Shown in pieces: positions 49,728 to 59,984 of a DNA stretch of 64,000 bases. The translations under genes and the position numbers were made by a program. Source of the DNA: Brevibacterium sp. ZH18 (GTDB taxonomy: Bacteria > Actinomycetota > Actinomycetes > Actinomycetales > Brevibacteriaceae); assembly GCF_022748595.1 (NCBI RefSeq), contig NZ_JALDSX010000001.1, positions 121,598 to 185,597 of the forward strand, given 5' to 3'. Numbering within the stretch: position 1 is the first letter of the stretch; the number at the start of each line of letters is the position of its first letter. The notes below the pieces were generated by a model. That model searched no databases, had not been told where the DNA came from, and saw nothing but the letters and a program-made list of their open reading frames with translations.

Positions 49728-49979
49728 TCAGGCCTCTTGAGCCTTGTTGATGTAGTCAACAGCGTCCTGCACGGTGACGAGGTCCTTGACGTCGTCATCG
49801 GGAATCTTGACGCCGAACTTCTTCTCAGCGTTGACGACGATGGTCATCATCGAGATGGAGTCGATGTCGAGGTCATCGGTGAAGGACTTCGCGGGCTCGA
49901 CAGCTTCAACAGCCAGGCCGGTCTCTTCGTTGACGATCTCTGCGAGTCCAGCGAGGACTTCAGCTTCGGTGAATGCCAT
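49728..49979 (-). CDS. acpP: Acyl carrier protein
   Basis: An 83-residue acidic helical protein. The phosphopantetheine Ser lies in DDLDIDSISMMTIV; the usual DSL is DSI here. It carries the growing acyl chain between FabD, FabH and FabF. Its neighbours are exactly those enzymes. Confidence 0.94.
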   Translation of the reverse strand: MAFTEAEVLAGLAEIVNEETGLAVEAVEPAKSFTDDLDIDSISMMTIVVNAEKKFGVKIPDDDVKDLVTVQDAVDYINKAQEA

Positions 49980-50097
49980 TTCTTTCCTACTTTCTAGTGT
50001 CAGCCGAGGGTTGCTCGGCCGGTTGAGGAACTTTTCGACGAGTGTCCCGCCGAATATCTTAGGACATTCACGGAGGGTTTTCCGTGAATGAGCACGT

Positions 50098-51099
50098 TTA
50101 AGGGAGGCGGATCACTTGTGCGCCGAAGACAAGACCCGCTCCGAAGCCGATCTGCAGGGCCAATCCGCCGCTGAGTTCCGGCTGCTCGCGCAGGAGTCGC
50201 TCGGTGGCAAGGGGAATCGACGCCGCCGAGGTGTTGCCGTTGTCGGCGATGTCACGCGCGATGACGACAGACTCGGGCAGCTTGAGCTGCTTGGCGAGTT
50301 CGTCGATGATGCGCATGTTGGCCTGGTGCGGGATGAACGCCGCCAGGTCGGAGGCTTCGATCCCGGCCGCCGTCAGAGCTTCCTTCGCGACCTCGGCGCC
50401 GTCCCAGACGGCCCAGCGGAAGACGGTCGGACCGTCCTGTCGCAGCGTCGGGAACGGGGTCTCACGATCGTCACGGACATCGATGAGCGATTCGGTCATC
50501 CGGATCGTCGACCAGTTCTCGCCCTTCGATCCCCAGACGGTCTTCGAGATGCCTGGCTCATCAGCGGAGGTGACGACCACTGCGCCCGCTCCGTCGCCGA
50601 GGATGAACGAGATCGAACGGTCCTCAGGATCGATGATGTCGGAGAGCTTCTCGGCTCCGATCACGAGGATGTTGTCCATCGTTCCGGAACGCACGAGCGA
50701 ATCAGCCTGAGCGATGCCGTAACAGTAGCCGGCGCACGCGGCGCTGATGTCCCACGCCGGAACGGGCCCGGTTCCCAGACGATCGGTCAGAGCAGCAGCG
50801 GCAGACGGGGTCATGTAGGGGAAGGTCACGGTGGAGATGATGATTCCGCCGATGTCCTCAGGCTTGAGCCCGGAGGAGGCGATGGCCTCGAGTGCGGCCT
50901 CTTCGCACATGTCGAGGACGCCGACGTCCTTGCTGGCACGACGGCGGGTGATGATTCCGGTGCGCTGGCGGATCCACTCGTCGGAGGAGTTGATCGGACC
51001 GGCGATGTCATCGTTGGTCACGAGGTTCTCGGCGCGGTAGGCACCGATTCCCGCGATCTTCGAGAAGCTTCCCGTTTCGGCTGTCTTCAGTGTTGGCAT
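50098..51099 (-). CDS. fabH: 3-oxoacyl-[acyl-carrier-protein] synthase III
   Basis: A 333-residue KAS III that starts fatty-acid synthesis by condensing an acyl-CoA with malonyl-ACP. The triad is visible: Cys in DISAACAGYCYGI, His in FIPHQANMRI and Asn in DIADNGNTSAAS. ATG 51099 was chosen (MPTLKTAETG) with AAGGAAACC upstream. In actinobacteria this enzyme usually prefers branched acyl-CoA primers; that is family knowledge. Confidence 0.95.
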   Translation of the reverse strand: MPTLKTAETGSFSKIAGIGAYRAENLVTNDDIAGPINSSDEWIRQRTGIITRRRASKDVGVLDMCEEAALEAIASSGLKPEDIGGIIISTVTFPYMTPSAAAALTDRLGTGPVPAWDISAACAGYCYGIAQADSLVRSGTMDNILVIGAEKLSDIIDPEDRSISFILGDGAGAVVVTSADEPGISKTVWGSKGENWSTIRMTESLIDVRDDRETPFPTLRQDGPTVFRWAVWDGAEVAKEALTAAGIEASDLAAFIPHQANMRIIDELAKQLKLPESVVIARDIADNGNTSAASIPLATERLLREQPELSGGLALQIGFGAGLVFGAQVIRLP

Positions 51100-51118
51100 T
51101 GTGGGTTTCCTTCGATTC

Positions 51119-52024
51119 TCAGGCGTGGGCCGCAGCGAACTCACGCGCACCGTCGAGGTCGGCGGCAGACTTGATGGCGAATGTCTCCACGCCCTTCATG
51201 GCGCGGCGGGCGATTCCGGTCAGGGTTCCACCGGGAACCAGTTCGATCATCCCGGTGATTCCCGCATTGAGGAGAGTTTCCTGGCACAGGTCCCACCGCA
51301 CGGGGTTCGTGACCTGCTTGACGAGACGGTCCACATATTCCTGACCGCCGGTGACGACAGTGCCGTCGGAGTTGCTCAGTATCTGTACGCTCGGGTCGCT
51401 GATCTGCAGCGCCGCGGCGGTGCTTGCCAGTTCCTCGGTCGCCGGAGCCATGAACTCCGTATGGAAGGCCCCTGCGACAGGCAACGCGATGACACGGGCG
51501 CGCTCCGGCGGGTTCTCGGACAGCCGTGTGAGGCTCTCCTCGGATCCCGCGGCCACGGTCTGACCGCCGCCGTTGACATTGGCCGGGCTCGCGCCCGCAG
51601 CTTCGATGGCTGCGAGCACGTCTTCCGGCTCGCCGCCGACGACAGCCGACATTCCGGTGGGAGTCTGGGCAGCTGCCGCAGCCATTCCCTGGCCGCGCAC
51701 GGCCACGAAGCGCATCGCGTCTGCCGGAGTGAAGACTCCTGCGATCTGGGCGGCGGCGATCTCACCGACCGAGTGGCCAGCGACGACGTCGGGGGTGACA
51801 CCGAGCTCGGCGGCACAGGCGATCGCCGAGGCGACCAGCAGCGGCTGTGCGAGCGCGGTGTCCTTGATCGTCTCGTCGTCAGACTCGGTCCCGTGCAGTC
51901 GCAGGTCGATCCCGGACGCGGAGGAGAGTTCGTCGATCTGCGCGGCGAAGGTGGGCAGCTCCAGGAAGGAGCTGAGGAATCCCGACTTCTGGGCTCCTTG
52001 GCCCGGACAGGTGATGGCTAGCAC
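51119..52024 (-). CDS. fabD: Malonyl-CoA:ACP transacylase
   Basis: A 301-residue transferase loading malonyl onto ACP. The start MLAITCPGQGAQKSGF is canonical, the nucleophile is in GHSVGEIAAAQ, and the catalytic His in VAGAFHTEFM. It is the first structural gene of the operon and lies 55 bp after the FasR-like regulator. Confidence 0.95.
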   Translation of the reverse strand: MLAITCPGQGAQKSGFLSSFLELPTFAAQIDELSSASGIDLRLHGTESDDETIKDTALAQPLLVASAIACAAELGVTPDVVAGHSVGEIAAAQIAGVFTPADAMRFVAVRGQGMAAAAAQTPTGMSAVVGGEPEDVLAAIEAAGASPANVNGGGQTVAAGSEESLTRLSENPPERARVIALPVAGAFHTEFMAPATEELASTAAALQISDPSVQILSNSDGTVVTGGQEYVDRLVKQVTNPVRWDLCQETLLNAGITGMIELVPGGTLTGIARRAMKGVETFAIKSAADLDGAREFAAAHA

Positions 52025-52079
52025 TCAGTTCTCTTTTCGCTCGACTTCGATGTTCAATCTAGTGGATGGTTGGCGTTGC

Positions 52080-53279
52080 TCATTGAGTTTTGTCGCTGTT
52101 CGACAATAGCCCGGCATCTGACAGTCGCCCATACACCAATGCGATGTGGATGACGAAGGCATCACGGGCGGTCGTGGGATCGAGTGCGATGACCTCGGTG
52201 ATCTTGCGGAGGCGGTAGCGCACGGTGTTGGGATGGACGGACAGAGCCTTGGCAGTGGCCTCCAATGATGACCCGAACTCGACGTAGGCGCTGACGGTCT
52301 TGAGCAGCTGACCGGTGCCAGACGTCAGAGGTTCGTAGTAGCGCCGGATGAGTTCGTTCAGTGCTGCGCCATCCCCGGAGAGCGCCCGTTCAGGCAGAAG
52401 GTCGTCGGCTTTGACCGGGCGCGGGGAGTCTGGACGTGCGGTTGCCGCCTTGAGCGCCTTGATCGCCGCCTTCGCCGAGGTGGCTGCCTCGGCCAAGGTC
52501 GGCACGCTGGGCCCGACGATGACTTCGGAGGGACCGAAGCAGTCCGAGAGGTCCTCGACTGACTCGTCGATCTCAGTGACGCCGCCGAGCACGATGAGCA
52601 GACGGTTGTCGTGGATGCCCACGAGGGCGTCGTCGGCCCAGCGCCTGGCCTTGCGCCGGATCACCTCGAGCCCCTTCTTCGCGGAGCGCTGCGGGGCACG
52701 GCCGACGATCACGCTGACCGGTCCCTCTGACTGCCACCCGAAGGCTGCGGTCCGGCTGGCCAGCTCTTCGACGGAATCCCCGCGCACGAGGGCATCGACG
52801 ACCATGGCCTCCAAGCGGGCGTCCCAACTGCCCCGCGCCTCGGCGGCTCTGGCATAGACATCGGCTGCTGCGAACGCGATCTCGCGCGAATAGACGAGGA
52901 CGGCCTCACGCAGTGCTGGCTGTTCGACCGCACGGGCGATGTCGGGCACGCGCTCCTCGACGACCCCGACGACGACCTTGAGCAGCTGCAGCGTCTGCTG
53001 CAGGCTGATCGCGCGGATGAGGTCGCGGGGTGCGGATTTGAAGATCTCACTGACCACGCGCAGATCGGTGTCCGGCTTGCGGTACCAGTCGATGAAGGAC
53101 GAGATGCCGGACTGGGCGAGAAGACCGACCCAGGAACGATCGGACGGCGACATGGACCGATACCAGGGGAGCCGATTCTCGAGCCTCTGCAGCGTGACTG
53201 TGGAGAGGACTCCCACTCCTGCCCGCAGCCGTCGTGCTGTCTCAGCGCGGCGCCGGAGGGTTTCGGCGTCAGTTGTCAT
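52080..53279 (-). CDS. fasR: PucR/CdaR-type regulator of fatty-acid synthesis (FasR-like)
   Basis: A 399-residue protein. The C-terminal PucR helix-turn-helix is SLEATAKALSVHPNTVRYRLRKI, and the middle is a degenerate GGDEF-like region of the CdaR type. In Streptomyces the equivalent gene directly upstream of fabD-fabH-acp-fabF encodes FasR, an activator of that operon. Same order and strand here support the same role. ATG 53279 follows a weak site. Confidence 0.88.
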   Translation of the reverse strand: MTTDAETLRRRAETARRLRAGVGVLSTVTLQRLENRLPWYRSMSPSDRSWVGLLAQSGISSFIDWYRKPDTDLRVVSEIFKSAPRDLIRAISLQQTLQLLKVVVGVVEERVPDIARAVEQPALREAVLVYSREIAFAAADVYARAAEARGSWDARLEAMVVDALVRGDSVEELASRTAAFGWQSEGPVSVIVGRAPQRSAKKGLEVIRRKARRWADDALVGIHDNRLLIVLGGVTEIDESVEDLSDCFGPSEVIVGPSVPTLAEAATSAKAAIKALKAATARPDSPRPVKADDLLPERALSGDGAALNELIRRYYEPLTSGTGQLLKTVSAYVEFGSSLEATAKALSVHPNTVRYRLRKITEVIALDPTTARDAFVIHIALVYGRLSDAGLLSNSDKTQ

Positions 53280-53348
53280 GGGTTCCACTTTAAACGATTC
53301 CGAACAATCGGATTGTCCGCGACGCACAAAGTTTTGTCGAGGAACACA

Positions 53349-53383
53349 AGAATGGCCGGAGTCGTGATGACTCCGGCCATTCT
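53349..53383 (-). terminator. Terminator of aceE
   Basis: A perfect 15-bp stem AGAATGGCCGGAGTC, loop GTGAT and complement, 36 bp past the aceE stop, followed on the minus strand by TGTGTTCC. It separates aceE from the fasR promoter. Confidence 0.8.
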
Positions 53384-53418
53384 CGGCAGGATGAGCGTTC
53401 AGCTCATTGCGGCGAAGA

Positions 53419-56181
53419 TCAGGCGCCTGCACCCTCGGTCGAACCGGAGTTGCCGGCGCGAACGTCGTCGAGCTGGTACTTCCGAGCAGCCTCGGCGGCC
53501 TTCTCAATCGGCAGTGCACCGGTGTCGGCCAAGGAGATCAGGGCCTGGGTGACGACCGAAGGACCATCGACGAGGTAGTAGCGACGCGCTGCCGGACGGG
53601 TGTCCGAGATCGCGTAGCCGTCGGTACCCAACGAGGTGAAGTGGTTGGGTACGTACTGCCGGATCTGGTCGGGAACCGCGCGCATGTAGTCCGAGGTCGC
53701 GATGACCGGCCCCTCGGCTTCGGCCATCTTCTCGGTCACGTACGGCACACGAGCTTCAGCGTCGGGATTGGTCAGACGCGCGTTCTCCATGTCCATACCG
53801 TCCCGGCGCAGCTCGGTCCACGAGGTCACCGACCACACGTCGGCCGAGACGCCCCAGTCATCAGCGAGGAGCTGCTGGGCCTCGAGGACCCACGGGACAG
53901 CGACGCCTGAGGCCATGAGCTGGACCTTCGGGCCGTCGGTCTCGGGTCCCTTGGACAGCAGGTACATGCCCTTGAGCACGCCTTCGACGTCCAGATCCTC
54001 AGGCTCAGCAGGCTGAACCATCGGCTCGTTGTACAGGGTCAGGTAGTAGAGCACGTTGGGATCGCGCTCGTCCTCGGGATCGTACATGCGGTGGATGCCG
54101 TCACGGACGATCCGGGCGACCTCGTAGGTGTAGGCGGGGTCGTAGGAGACGATCGACGGGTAGGTCGACGCCAGCAGGTGCGAGTGACCGTCGCCGTGCT
54201 GCAGGCCCTCGGCCACCAGCGTCGTGCGACCGGCCGTCGCGCCGAGGACGAAGCCGCGGGCCATCTGATCGCCGGCGGCCCAGAAGAAGTCACCGGTTCG
54301 CTGGAACCCGAACATCGAGTAGAAGATGTAGAACGGGATCATCGGCTCACCGTGTGTGGCGTAGGCCGTGCCGGCTGCTGTCAGAGCAGCGGTGGCGCCG
54401 GCCTCGTTGATGCCCACGTGGAGCAGCTGGCCGTCGGTGGCTTCCTTGTAGGCGAGAAACAGGTCGCGGTCGACCGAGATGTAGTTCTGGCCGTGCGGGT
54501 TGTAGATCTTCGCCGTCGGGAAGAACGAATCCATGCCGAAGGTGCGAGCCTCGTCGGGAATGATCGGGACGATGCGCTTGCCGAACTCCTTCTCCCGCAT
54601 GAGGTCCTTGAGGACGCGGACGAATCCCATCGTCGTCGCGATCGTCTGTTTGCCCGAACCGCGCTTGCCGGCGTCGAACGCCTTGTCGGAGGGCAGCTTG
54701 AGATCGATGTGGGTGCTGCGGCGCTCGGGGGAGTATCCGCCCAGAGCCGCACGGCGCTCCTGCATGTACTTGATCTCCGGGGCATCCTCACCCGGGTGGT
54801 AGTACGGAGGCAGCTTCGGATCGGCCTCGAGGTCCTTGTCGGAGATGGGGATTTGGAAGTGATCGCGGGCCAGTTTGAGGTCGTCGATCGTCATCTTCTT
54901 CATCTGGTGCGTCGCGTTGCGAGCCTCGAAGTGAGGTCCGAGCGAGTAGCCCTTGACAGTCTTGACGAGAATTACCGTCGGCTGACCGGTGTGCTCGAAG
55001 GCGGCCTTGTAGGCAGCGTAGACCTTGCGGTAGTCGTGGCCACCGCGCTTGAGCTGCCAGATGCGGTCGTCGCTGTAGTCCTCGACCATGGCCTTCGTTC
55101 GCGGGTCGCGTCCGAAGAAGTTGTCTCGGACGAATCCGCCGGACTCGCCCTTGTAGGTCTGGTAGTCGCCGTCGGGGGTGGCATTCATCAAGTTGACGAG
55201 GGCACCGTCGCGGTCCTTGCCCAGCAGGGCATCCCATTCGCGTCCCCATACGACCTTGATGACGTTCCAGCCGGCACCACGGAAGTAGGCTTCGAGCTCC
55301 TGGATGATCTTGCCGTTGCCGCGCACCGGTCCGTCGAGTCGCTGCAGGTTGCAGTTGATGACGAAGTTGAGGTTGTCGAGCTCCTCGTACGCTGCGACGT
55401 GGAGCATGCCGCGGCTTTCAGGCTCGTCGAGCTCGCCGTCACCGAGGAAAGCCCAGGTCTGCTGCTGCGAGGTGTCCTTGATGCCGCGGTTGTGCATGTA
55501 CTTGTCGAACTGCGCCTGTGCGATCGCGTTCATCGGGCCCAAGCCCATCGAGACCGTCGGGTGCTCCCAGAAGTCCGGCAGCTGATGCGGGTGCGGGTAC
55601 GAAGGCAGACCCTGCGGCTTGCCGTCGATGAAGTGCGACTGCTGCTGACGGAAGCCGTCGAGCTGCTCGCTGCTCATCCGGCCTTCGAGGTAGGCGCGGG
55701 CGTACATGCCGGGGGAGGCGTGGCCCTGGTAGAAGATGTGGTCGCCGCCGCCGGGGTGGTCCTTGCCGCGGAAGAAGTGGTTGAGGCCGACTTCATAGAG
55801 CGTGGCGGAGGAGGCATAAGTCGAGATGTGGCCGCCGACCTCGACGCCAGGACGCTGCGCCCGGTGAACGAGCATCGCTGCGTTCCAGCGGTTCCAGCGC
55901 CGGTAGCGGCGTTCGACCTCTTCGTCGCCGGGGAACCATGGTTCGTTCTCTGGTCCGATGGTGTTGATGTAGTCGGTGGCCGTGAGGCTGGGGACGCCGA
56001 TCTGCTTCTCCCGGGAGCGCTGGAGCATCCGCAGCATCACATAGCGTGCGCGCGAGCGTCCTGCCTCGTCGATGAGGCCGTCCAGAGAGGCCAGCCACTC
56101 CTCGGTCTCCTCCGGATCAATGTCCGGCACCTGACTGGGCAGGCCATTGAGTATGGGTCCGCCCTGATTCCGATTGTCCAC
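53419..56181 (-). CDS. aceE: Pyruvate dehydrogenase E1 component (homodimeric)
   Basis: A 920-residue thiamine diphosphate enzyme that decarboxylates pyruvate and acetylates E2. The ThDP motif is [12 protein letters not shown] followed by [40 protein letters not shown] and the C-terminal [15 protein letters not shown] are typical of the AceE type. GTG 56181 starts it. It supplies acetyl-CoA for the neighbouring fatty-acid genes; this gene order recurs in actinobacteria. Confidence 0.96.
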   Translation of the reverse strand: MDNRNQGGPILNGLPSQVPDIDPEETEEWLASLDGLIDEAGRSRARYVMLRMLQRSREKQIGVPSLTATDYINTIGPENEPWFPGDEEVERRYRRWNRWNAAMLVHRAQRPGVEVGGHISTYASSATLYEVGLNHFFRGKDHPGGGDHIFYQGHASPGMYARAYLEGRMSSEQLDGFRQQQSHFIDGKPQGLPSYPHPHQLPDFWEHPTVSMGLGPMNAIAQAQFDKYMHNRGIKDTSQQQTWAFLGDGELDEPESRGMLHVAAYEELDNLNFVINCNLQRLDGPVRGNGKIIQELEAYFRGAGWNVIKVVWGREWDALLGKDRDGALVNLMNATPDGDYQTYKGESGGFVRDNFFGRDPRTKAMVEDYSDDRIWQLKRGGHDYRKVYAAYKAAFEHTGQPTVILVKTVKGYSLGPHFEARNATHQMKKMTIDDLKLARDHFQIPISDKDLEADPKLPPYYHPGEDAPEIKYMQERRAALGGYSPERRSTHIDLKLPSDKAFDAGKRGSGKQTIATTMGFVRVLKDLMREKEFGKRIVPIIPDEARTFGMDSFFPTAKIYNPHGQNYISVDRDLFLAYKEATDGQLLHVGINEAGATAALTAAGTAYATHGEPMIPFYIFYSMFGFQRTGDFFWAAGDQMARGFVLGATAGRTTLVAEGLQHGDGHSHLLASTYPSIVSYDPAYTYEVARIVRDGIHRMYDPEDERDPNVLYYLTLYNEPMVQPAEPEDLDVEGVLKGMYLLSKGPETDGPKVQLMASGVAVPWVLEAQQLLADDWGVSADVWSVTSWTELRRDGMDMENARLTNPDAEARVPYVTEKMAEAEGPVIATSDYMRAVPDQIRQYVPNHFTSLGTDGYAISDTRPAARRYYLVDGPSVVTQALISLADTGALPIEKAAEAARKYQLDDVRAGNSGSTEGAGA

Positions 56182-56443
56182 GGTGTGGTCCTCTCTTCCG
56201 CTCCACGATCTTCGTTCGTGTCGAGATCAAGCCTGACGAGTGGATTGTGCGATCAACTCATGATTGAGCCCAGACTCCACCCGATGCTCCCTTCAGCCTA
56301 GTACTCCCACCCGAACTTCGCTGGTCCGATTTCTTGTGATCTGCCTGACGGGTTGATGCCGTTCGGTGTCTTTTGCGATGCTTCGGACTCGCTGGACGCG
56401 CCGCCATTTGCGCCTTGAGCACTGTTGACGGAACAATAAGGGC

Positions 56444-56887
56444 ATGAGCAACTCCGCTTCTGAAAGGACATCTTCCACGTCGACCCTCCCCAACGAGCTG
56501 GGCCACAACCTCGGTTTGTCAGCGGGAGACTATGTGCAAGAAATCGGCTACGACGATGACGTCGACCTGGAACTGTGTCAGGCGATCGAAGGCATCATCG
56601 GTGAGAAAATCGCGGACGGTGATGTCGATGACGTCTTCGACGTGATCCTGATGTGGTGGCGAGCTGACGATGATGATCTCATCGATGGTCTCGTCGACGC
56701 CCAGGCCACATTGAAGGAGGGCGGCGTTGTCTGGCTCCTCTCGCCGAAGGCCAGCCGTCCCGGCCACATCACCCCTGCTGACATCTCCGAAGCCGCCCCG
56801 ACAGCCGGCATGCACGTGACCTCGACAGTCAGTGCAGCCGATCATTGGGCCGGATTCCGACTTGTGGGCAAGAAGAACTATTCATGA
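56444..56887 (+). CDS. DUF3052 family protein
   Basis: A 147-residue acidic protein with GLSAGDYVQEIGYDDDVD, DVFDVILMWWRADDDDLIDGLVDA and the GGVVWLLSPK segment, typical of the actinobacterial DUF3052 family. Function is unknown. It overlaps the peroxiredoxin gene by 4 bases (ATGA), a pairing that recurs across actinobacteria and suggests a redox-related role. It is divergent from aceE. Confidence 0.9.
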   Translation: MSNSASERTSSTSTLPNELGHNLGLSAGDYVQEIGYDDDVDLELCQAIEGIIGEKIADGDVDDVFDVILMWWRADDDDLIDGLVDAQATLKEGGVVWLLSPKASRPGHITPADISEAAPTAGMHVTSTVSAADHWAGFRLVGKKNYS

Positions 56888-57351
56888 TCCTTCGGCCCGG
56901 TGATCGGGCACCTGATCTTCAGGTGCCCGATCACTTCGGGTCGACGATCGACCTCGCCGAGGTTCTCCAGCGGTCCGCTGTCGTCCTCGTATTCTTCCCG
57001 TTCGCCTTCTCTCCAGTGTGTGGAGACGAGCTCGGTGCGCTCGAAGACTTCGTCCAAGAGCTGCGGGCCGCGTCCCATCCGGTGGAGGTCATTGGCGTGA
57101 CCGTCGATTCGAAGTACACGCTCGCCGAGTGGGCGCGCTCCCGTGACATCTCCTTCGACCTCGGTTCGGATTTCTGGCCGCATGGTGCGGCGGCGAAGTC
57201 CTTCGGAGTCTTCGATGCCGATCACGGTGTCGCTGAGAGGGGCGTCTTCGTCATCTCTCGCGGTGGAACGATCGTGAGCAGCCGTCAGGCTTCGCGTTCG
57301 GAGACTCGTGACTTCACGGGCGATATCGCCCAAGCCGTCGCCAGTCTGTAA
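56884..57351 (+). CDS. AhpE-like peroxiredoxin
   Basis: A 155-residue thioredoxin-fold peroxidase. The peroxidatic Cys is in FFPFAFSPVCGDEL, with VIGVTVDSKYTLAEWA and FWPHGAAAKSFGVFD following. No resolving Cys is visible elsewhere, so it is a 1-Cys type like AhpE. It is coupled to DUF3052. Two different tandem duplications follow the stop. Confidence 0.92.
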   Translation: MILRPGDRAPDLQVPDHFGSTIDLAEVLQRSAVVLVFFPFAFSPVCGDELGALEDFVQELRAASHPVEVIGVTVDSKYTLAEWARSRDISFDLGSDFWPHGAAAKSFGVFDADHGVAERGVFVISRGGTIVSSRQASRSETRDFTGDIAQAVASL

Positions 57352-57353
57352 CC

Positions 57354-57461
57354 GCTGGTCTGTGACGGCTGGTCTGTGACGGCGGCTCCGTGAATATCGA
57401 CTCCGTGTCGGCTATGTTGAGCACATCACCAGCTTGACCACATGACCAGCTTGACCATATC
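57354..57461. repeat. Two tandem duplications between the peroxiredoxin and HIT genes
   Basis: gctggtctgtgacg is duplicated head to tail at 57354-57367 and 57368-57381. Further on, accagcttgaccacatg (57428-57444) is followed by accagcttgaccatatc (57445-57461), period 17. Both lie in the 152-bp gap before the HIT gene. Confidence 0.8.
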
Positions 57462-57503
57462 GGACCCAGCGCGCAGCGCGCTTCCGTCAGGGAGGAAACA
57501 CTC

Positions 57504-57908
57504 ATGGCCACCATCTTCACCAAGATCATCAACGGCGAGATCCCGGGCACCTTCGTGCACCAGGATGAGAAGTGCGTTGCCTTCCTTGACGTCGCTCCGA
57601 TGACTGAAGGCCACGTCATAGTCGTGCCCCGAGAGGAGATCTCGCACTGGATCGACGCGGATCAAGACCTTCTCGATCACCTCATGGCCGTCGCCCGGAA
57701 CATAGGCCGCGCCCAAAAAGAGGCTCTCGACTGTGACCGGATCGGTCTCATGGTCGTCGGCTACGAGGTCCCGCACCTGCATATCCACGTTCTGGCAACG
57801 AACTCGATGGACGATTTCGACATCAGCGATCGTGCCCCTATGCAGACCCCCGAACAGCTCGAAGGGCCCGCCGAGAAGATCCGGCAGGCCCTCGCGAAGC
57901 AGTCCTGA
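57504..57908 (+). CDS. HIT family nucleotide-binding protein
   Basis: A 134-residue histidine-triad protein; the motif PHLHIHVLATN holds the His-x-His-x-His nucleophile region. The beginning FTKIINGEIPGTFVHQDEKC is typical of Hint-type purine nucleoside phosphoramidases. GGGAGGAAAC precedes ATG 57504. It is convergent with the Cys/Met lyase gene. Confidence 0.93.
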   Translation: MATIFTKIINGEIPGTFVHQDEKCVAFLDVAPMTEGHVIVVPREEISHWIDADQDLLDHLMAVARNIGRAQKEALDCDRIGLMVVGYEVPHLHIHVLATNSMDDFDISDRAPMQTPEQLEGPAEKIRQALAKQS

Positions 57909-57989
57909 GGCTCAGTCGCTCACAGGCTCAGCGGCCGATACGACGTGCGTCGAAGTCTCGTGCAGGCAGTGCGGCAGTGCGGTTCCGAC

Positions 57990-59183
57990 TCAGGCCGCGG
58001 CGCGCACGGCGTCGAGAGCTGAGAACAGGTCCTCGGCCAGATCGTCGACGTGCTCGAGCCCGACGGACAGCCGAACCAGACCGTCACCGGGCTTTGCCGT
58101 GGCGGCCACAGGCCTGTGCGTCAGCGAGGCCGGGTGCTGGATGAGCGTATCGGCGCCTCCCAGGGAGACCGCATGGACGACAAGATTGCAGTGTTCGACG
58201 AACTCTCTGGCCGCCTCGAACCCGCCCGTAAGGTCGAGCGCGATCATCGCACCGCCGCCGGACATCTGCCGTCCGAGCAGCCCCCGCGGGTCCTGACCCT
58301 TCAGACCCGGGTAGCGGACCTCGGCAATCGCGGGATGGGCGCTCAGGCGCTCGGCGAGCTGTCCCGCAGTCTCCTGTGCGGCGCGCATCCGCACAGCCAG
58401 CGTTCGCAGTCCGCGATGCAGGAGATAGGCGCCCATCGGATGGAGCAGGGCGCCAGTGATCGCACGAACCTGGCGCAGGCGCATCGCCCAATCGGAGCTC
58501 GTGGCGATGATGCCGCCCATGGCGTCGCCGTGACCGCCCAGGTACTTCGTGGCGCTGTGGAGGACGAGGGCCACACCGTGCTTGATGGGCTGCTGGAGCA
58601 CAGGCGTGCAGAACGTGTTGTCGACGAGCACGGGGACGTCGCCGGCAGCCGCGACCACTGCGTCGAGGTCGACGAGGTCGAGGCTCGGATTGGCCGGCGT
58701 CTCGACGATGACGAGCCCGGTGTCCTCCCGGATCGCCGAGGCGATATCTGCCTCTTCGGCCCAGGTGACCGTCGTGCCGAGGAGCCCGGATTCGAGAAGA
58801 TGGTCGCTGCCGCCGTAGAGCGGGCGCACCGCGACGATGTGCGGAGTGCCCGCGTTGACCGCAGCCAGGAGCGCAGCGGTCATCGCCGCCATACCCGTGG
58901 CGAAGGCGACGGCCTCGTCGGCATGTTCGAGTTCGGCCAGCGCAGTCTCGAAGCGAGCGACGCCGGGCTGCCACAGGCGTTGGTAGACAGCCGAGTCGCC
59001 GTCCTTGAGCGGATGCCCGGTGGCGAGCCATTCGTATGAGTCACCTCCGGTGCGGATGTCATTGACCGGGTTCGTCGTCGACAGATCGATCGATGGCACA
59101 TGGACGCCCGCCTCGGTGAGGCCATCCATTCCGCCGTGGACCATACGTGTTTCGGGGTGTAGAGAAGTCATGAGAGCATTCAA
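57990..59183 (-). CDS. Cys/Met metabolism PLP-dependent enzyme (cystathionine gamma-synthase/lyase type)
   Basis: A 397-residue fold-type I enzyme. The PLP Lys is in LVLHSATKYLGGHGDAMGG, with VDNTFCTPVLQQPIKHG before it and the C-terminal HPASLTHR region of the family. It could be cystathionine gamma-lyase, gamma-synthase or methionine gamma-lyase; motifs do not decide. ATG 59183 has GGAGGA 9 bases upstream; ATG 59171 is an alternative. It is divergent from an Lrp-type regulator, its likely controller. Confidence 0.9.
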   Translation of the reverse strand: MNALMTSLHPETRMVHGGMDGLTEAGVHVPSIDLSTTNPVNDIRTGGDSYEWLATGHPLKDGDSAVYQRLWQPGVARFETALAELEHADEAVAFATGMAAMTAALLAAVNAGTPHIVAVRPLYGGSDHLLESGLLGTTVTWAEEADIASAIREDTGLVIVETPANPSLDLVDLDAVVAAAGDVPVLVDNTFCTPVLQQPIKHGVALVLHSATKYLGGHGDAMGGIIATSSDWAMRLRQVRAITGALLHPMGAYLLHRGLRTLAVRMRAAQETAGQLAERLSAHPAIAEVRYPGLKGQDPRGLLGRQMSGGGAMIALDLTGGFEAAREFVEHCNLVVHAVSLGGADTLIQHPASLTHRPVAATAKPGDGLVRLSVGLEHVDDLAEDLFSALDAVRAAA

Positions 59184-59223
59184 GCCATTCCTCCGACCAA
59201 GCGCAATGGAAACTCAAGGATCT

Positions 59224-59261
59224 GTGATGATCTCTGATCTGGATGCAGATTCTGCCATCAC
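59224..59261. promoter_or_regulatory. Candidate Lrp-type operator
   Basis: The 97-bp divergent gap holds nested dyads: GTGATG/CATCAC (59224-59229, 59256-59261) around ATCTG-4-CAGAT (59237-59250). The layout suits an Lrp/AsnC multimer controlling the lyase and itself. Inferred. Confidence 0.45.
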
Positions 59262-59280
59262 TCGTGACAGACTGTGAGGC

Positions 59281-59757
59281 ATGTCGCAGAAAGTGGAGAT
59301 CGATGACGTCGACCGGAAGCTGCTCACGGTCCTCAGCCGTGACTCACGGACCTCGGGTGCAGCTCTGGCAAGCACCGTAGGCATCTCGGAGTCGACGGTA
59401 TCGTTGCGCCTCAAACGGCTGAAGAGCCTCGGCGTGATCAAAGGGTACGGCGTCGACCTCGACGCCGCGGCCCTCGGCGTCCCGCTTCAGGCCCTGATCT
59501 CCATCCGCCTGGCCAAGCACGATCGGGCGGAGATCGACGCGTTCACCGCCGCGGCACCGAAGTTTCCGGGGGTCGTACGGATGTATCACATGGCCGGCGC
59601 CGACGACTATCTGCTCCATATAGTCGCCACCGACACCGAGGCGGTCCAGTCCTTCGTCCTCGACTATCTCACCCGCTATCCCGCGGTCGCCCACACCCGG
59701 ACGAACTTGATCTACAAGGTCCAGGACGGCACCGAATGGATTCCCGTCGGCCAATGA
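59281..59757 (+). CDS. Lrp/AsnC family regulator
   Basis: A 158-residue protein. The HTH is SGAALASTVGISESTVSLRLKRLKSLGVI, and the rest is a RAM ligand domain (ALISIRLAKHDRAEIDAF, GVVRMYHMAGADDYLLHIVATD). Members sense amino acids. Divergence from a Cys/Met lyase suggests a sulfur amino acid, as in DecR-type regulators; this is inference. The gap 59758-59984 downstream shows no gene. Confidence 0.9.
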   Translation: MSQKVEIDDVDRKLLTVLSRDSRTSGAALASTVGISESTVSLRLKRLKSLGVIKGYGVDLDAAALGVPLQALISIRLAKHDRAEIDAFTAAAPKFPGVVRMYHMAGADDYLLHIVATDTEAVQSFVLDYLTRYPAVAHTRTNLIYKVQDGTEWIPVGQ

Positions 59758-59984
59758 TCGGCAAGCGCGGAAGGCGCTCCGACTCGCGGGCCGTAAGTGG
59801 GCCATGGCAACCCCGAAGACCCGGCCCACCGACGTCGCTCGTGGGCTGCGGGCAGTATCGCTGCGCGTCCCCGTCCGATCCGCGCAATCTGTGCCACTGA
59901 ACCAAAGTCGGGTCTTCTCCGCGCAAGGCCCAGCTGTCACTCTGCGGCCTCAAGGATCCGCCGGCCGGGGCCGTGGTGTGACGG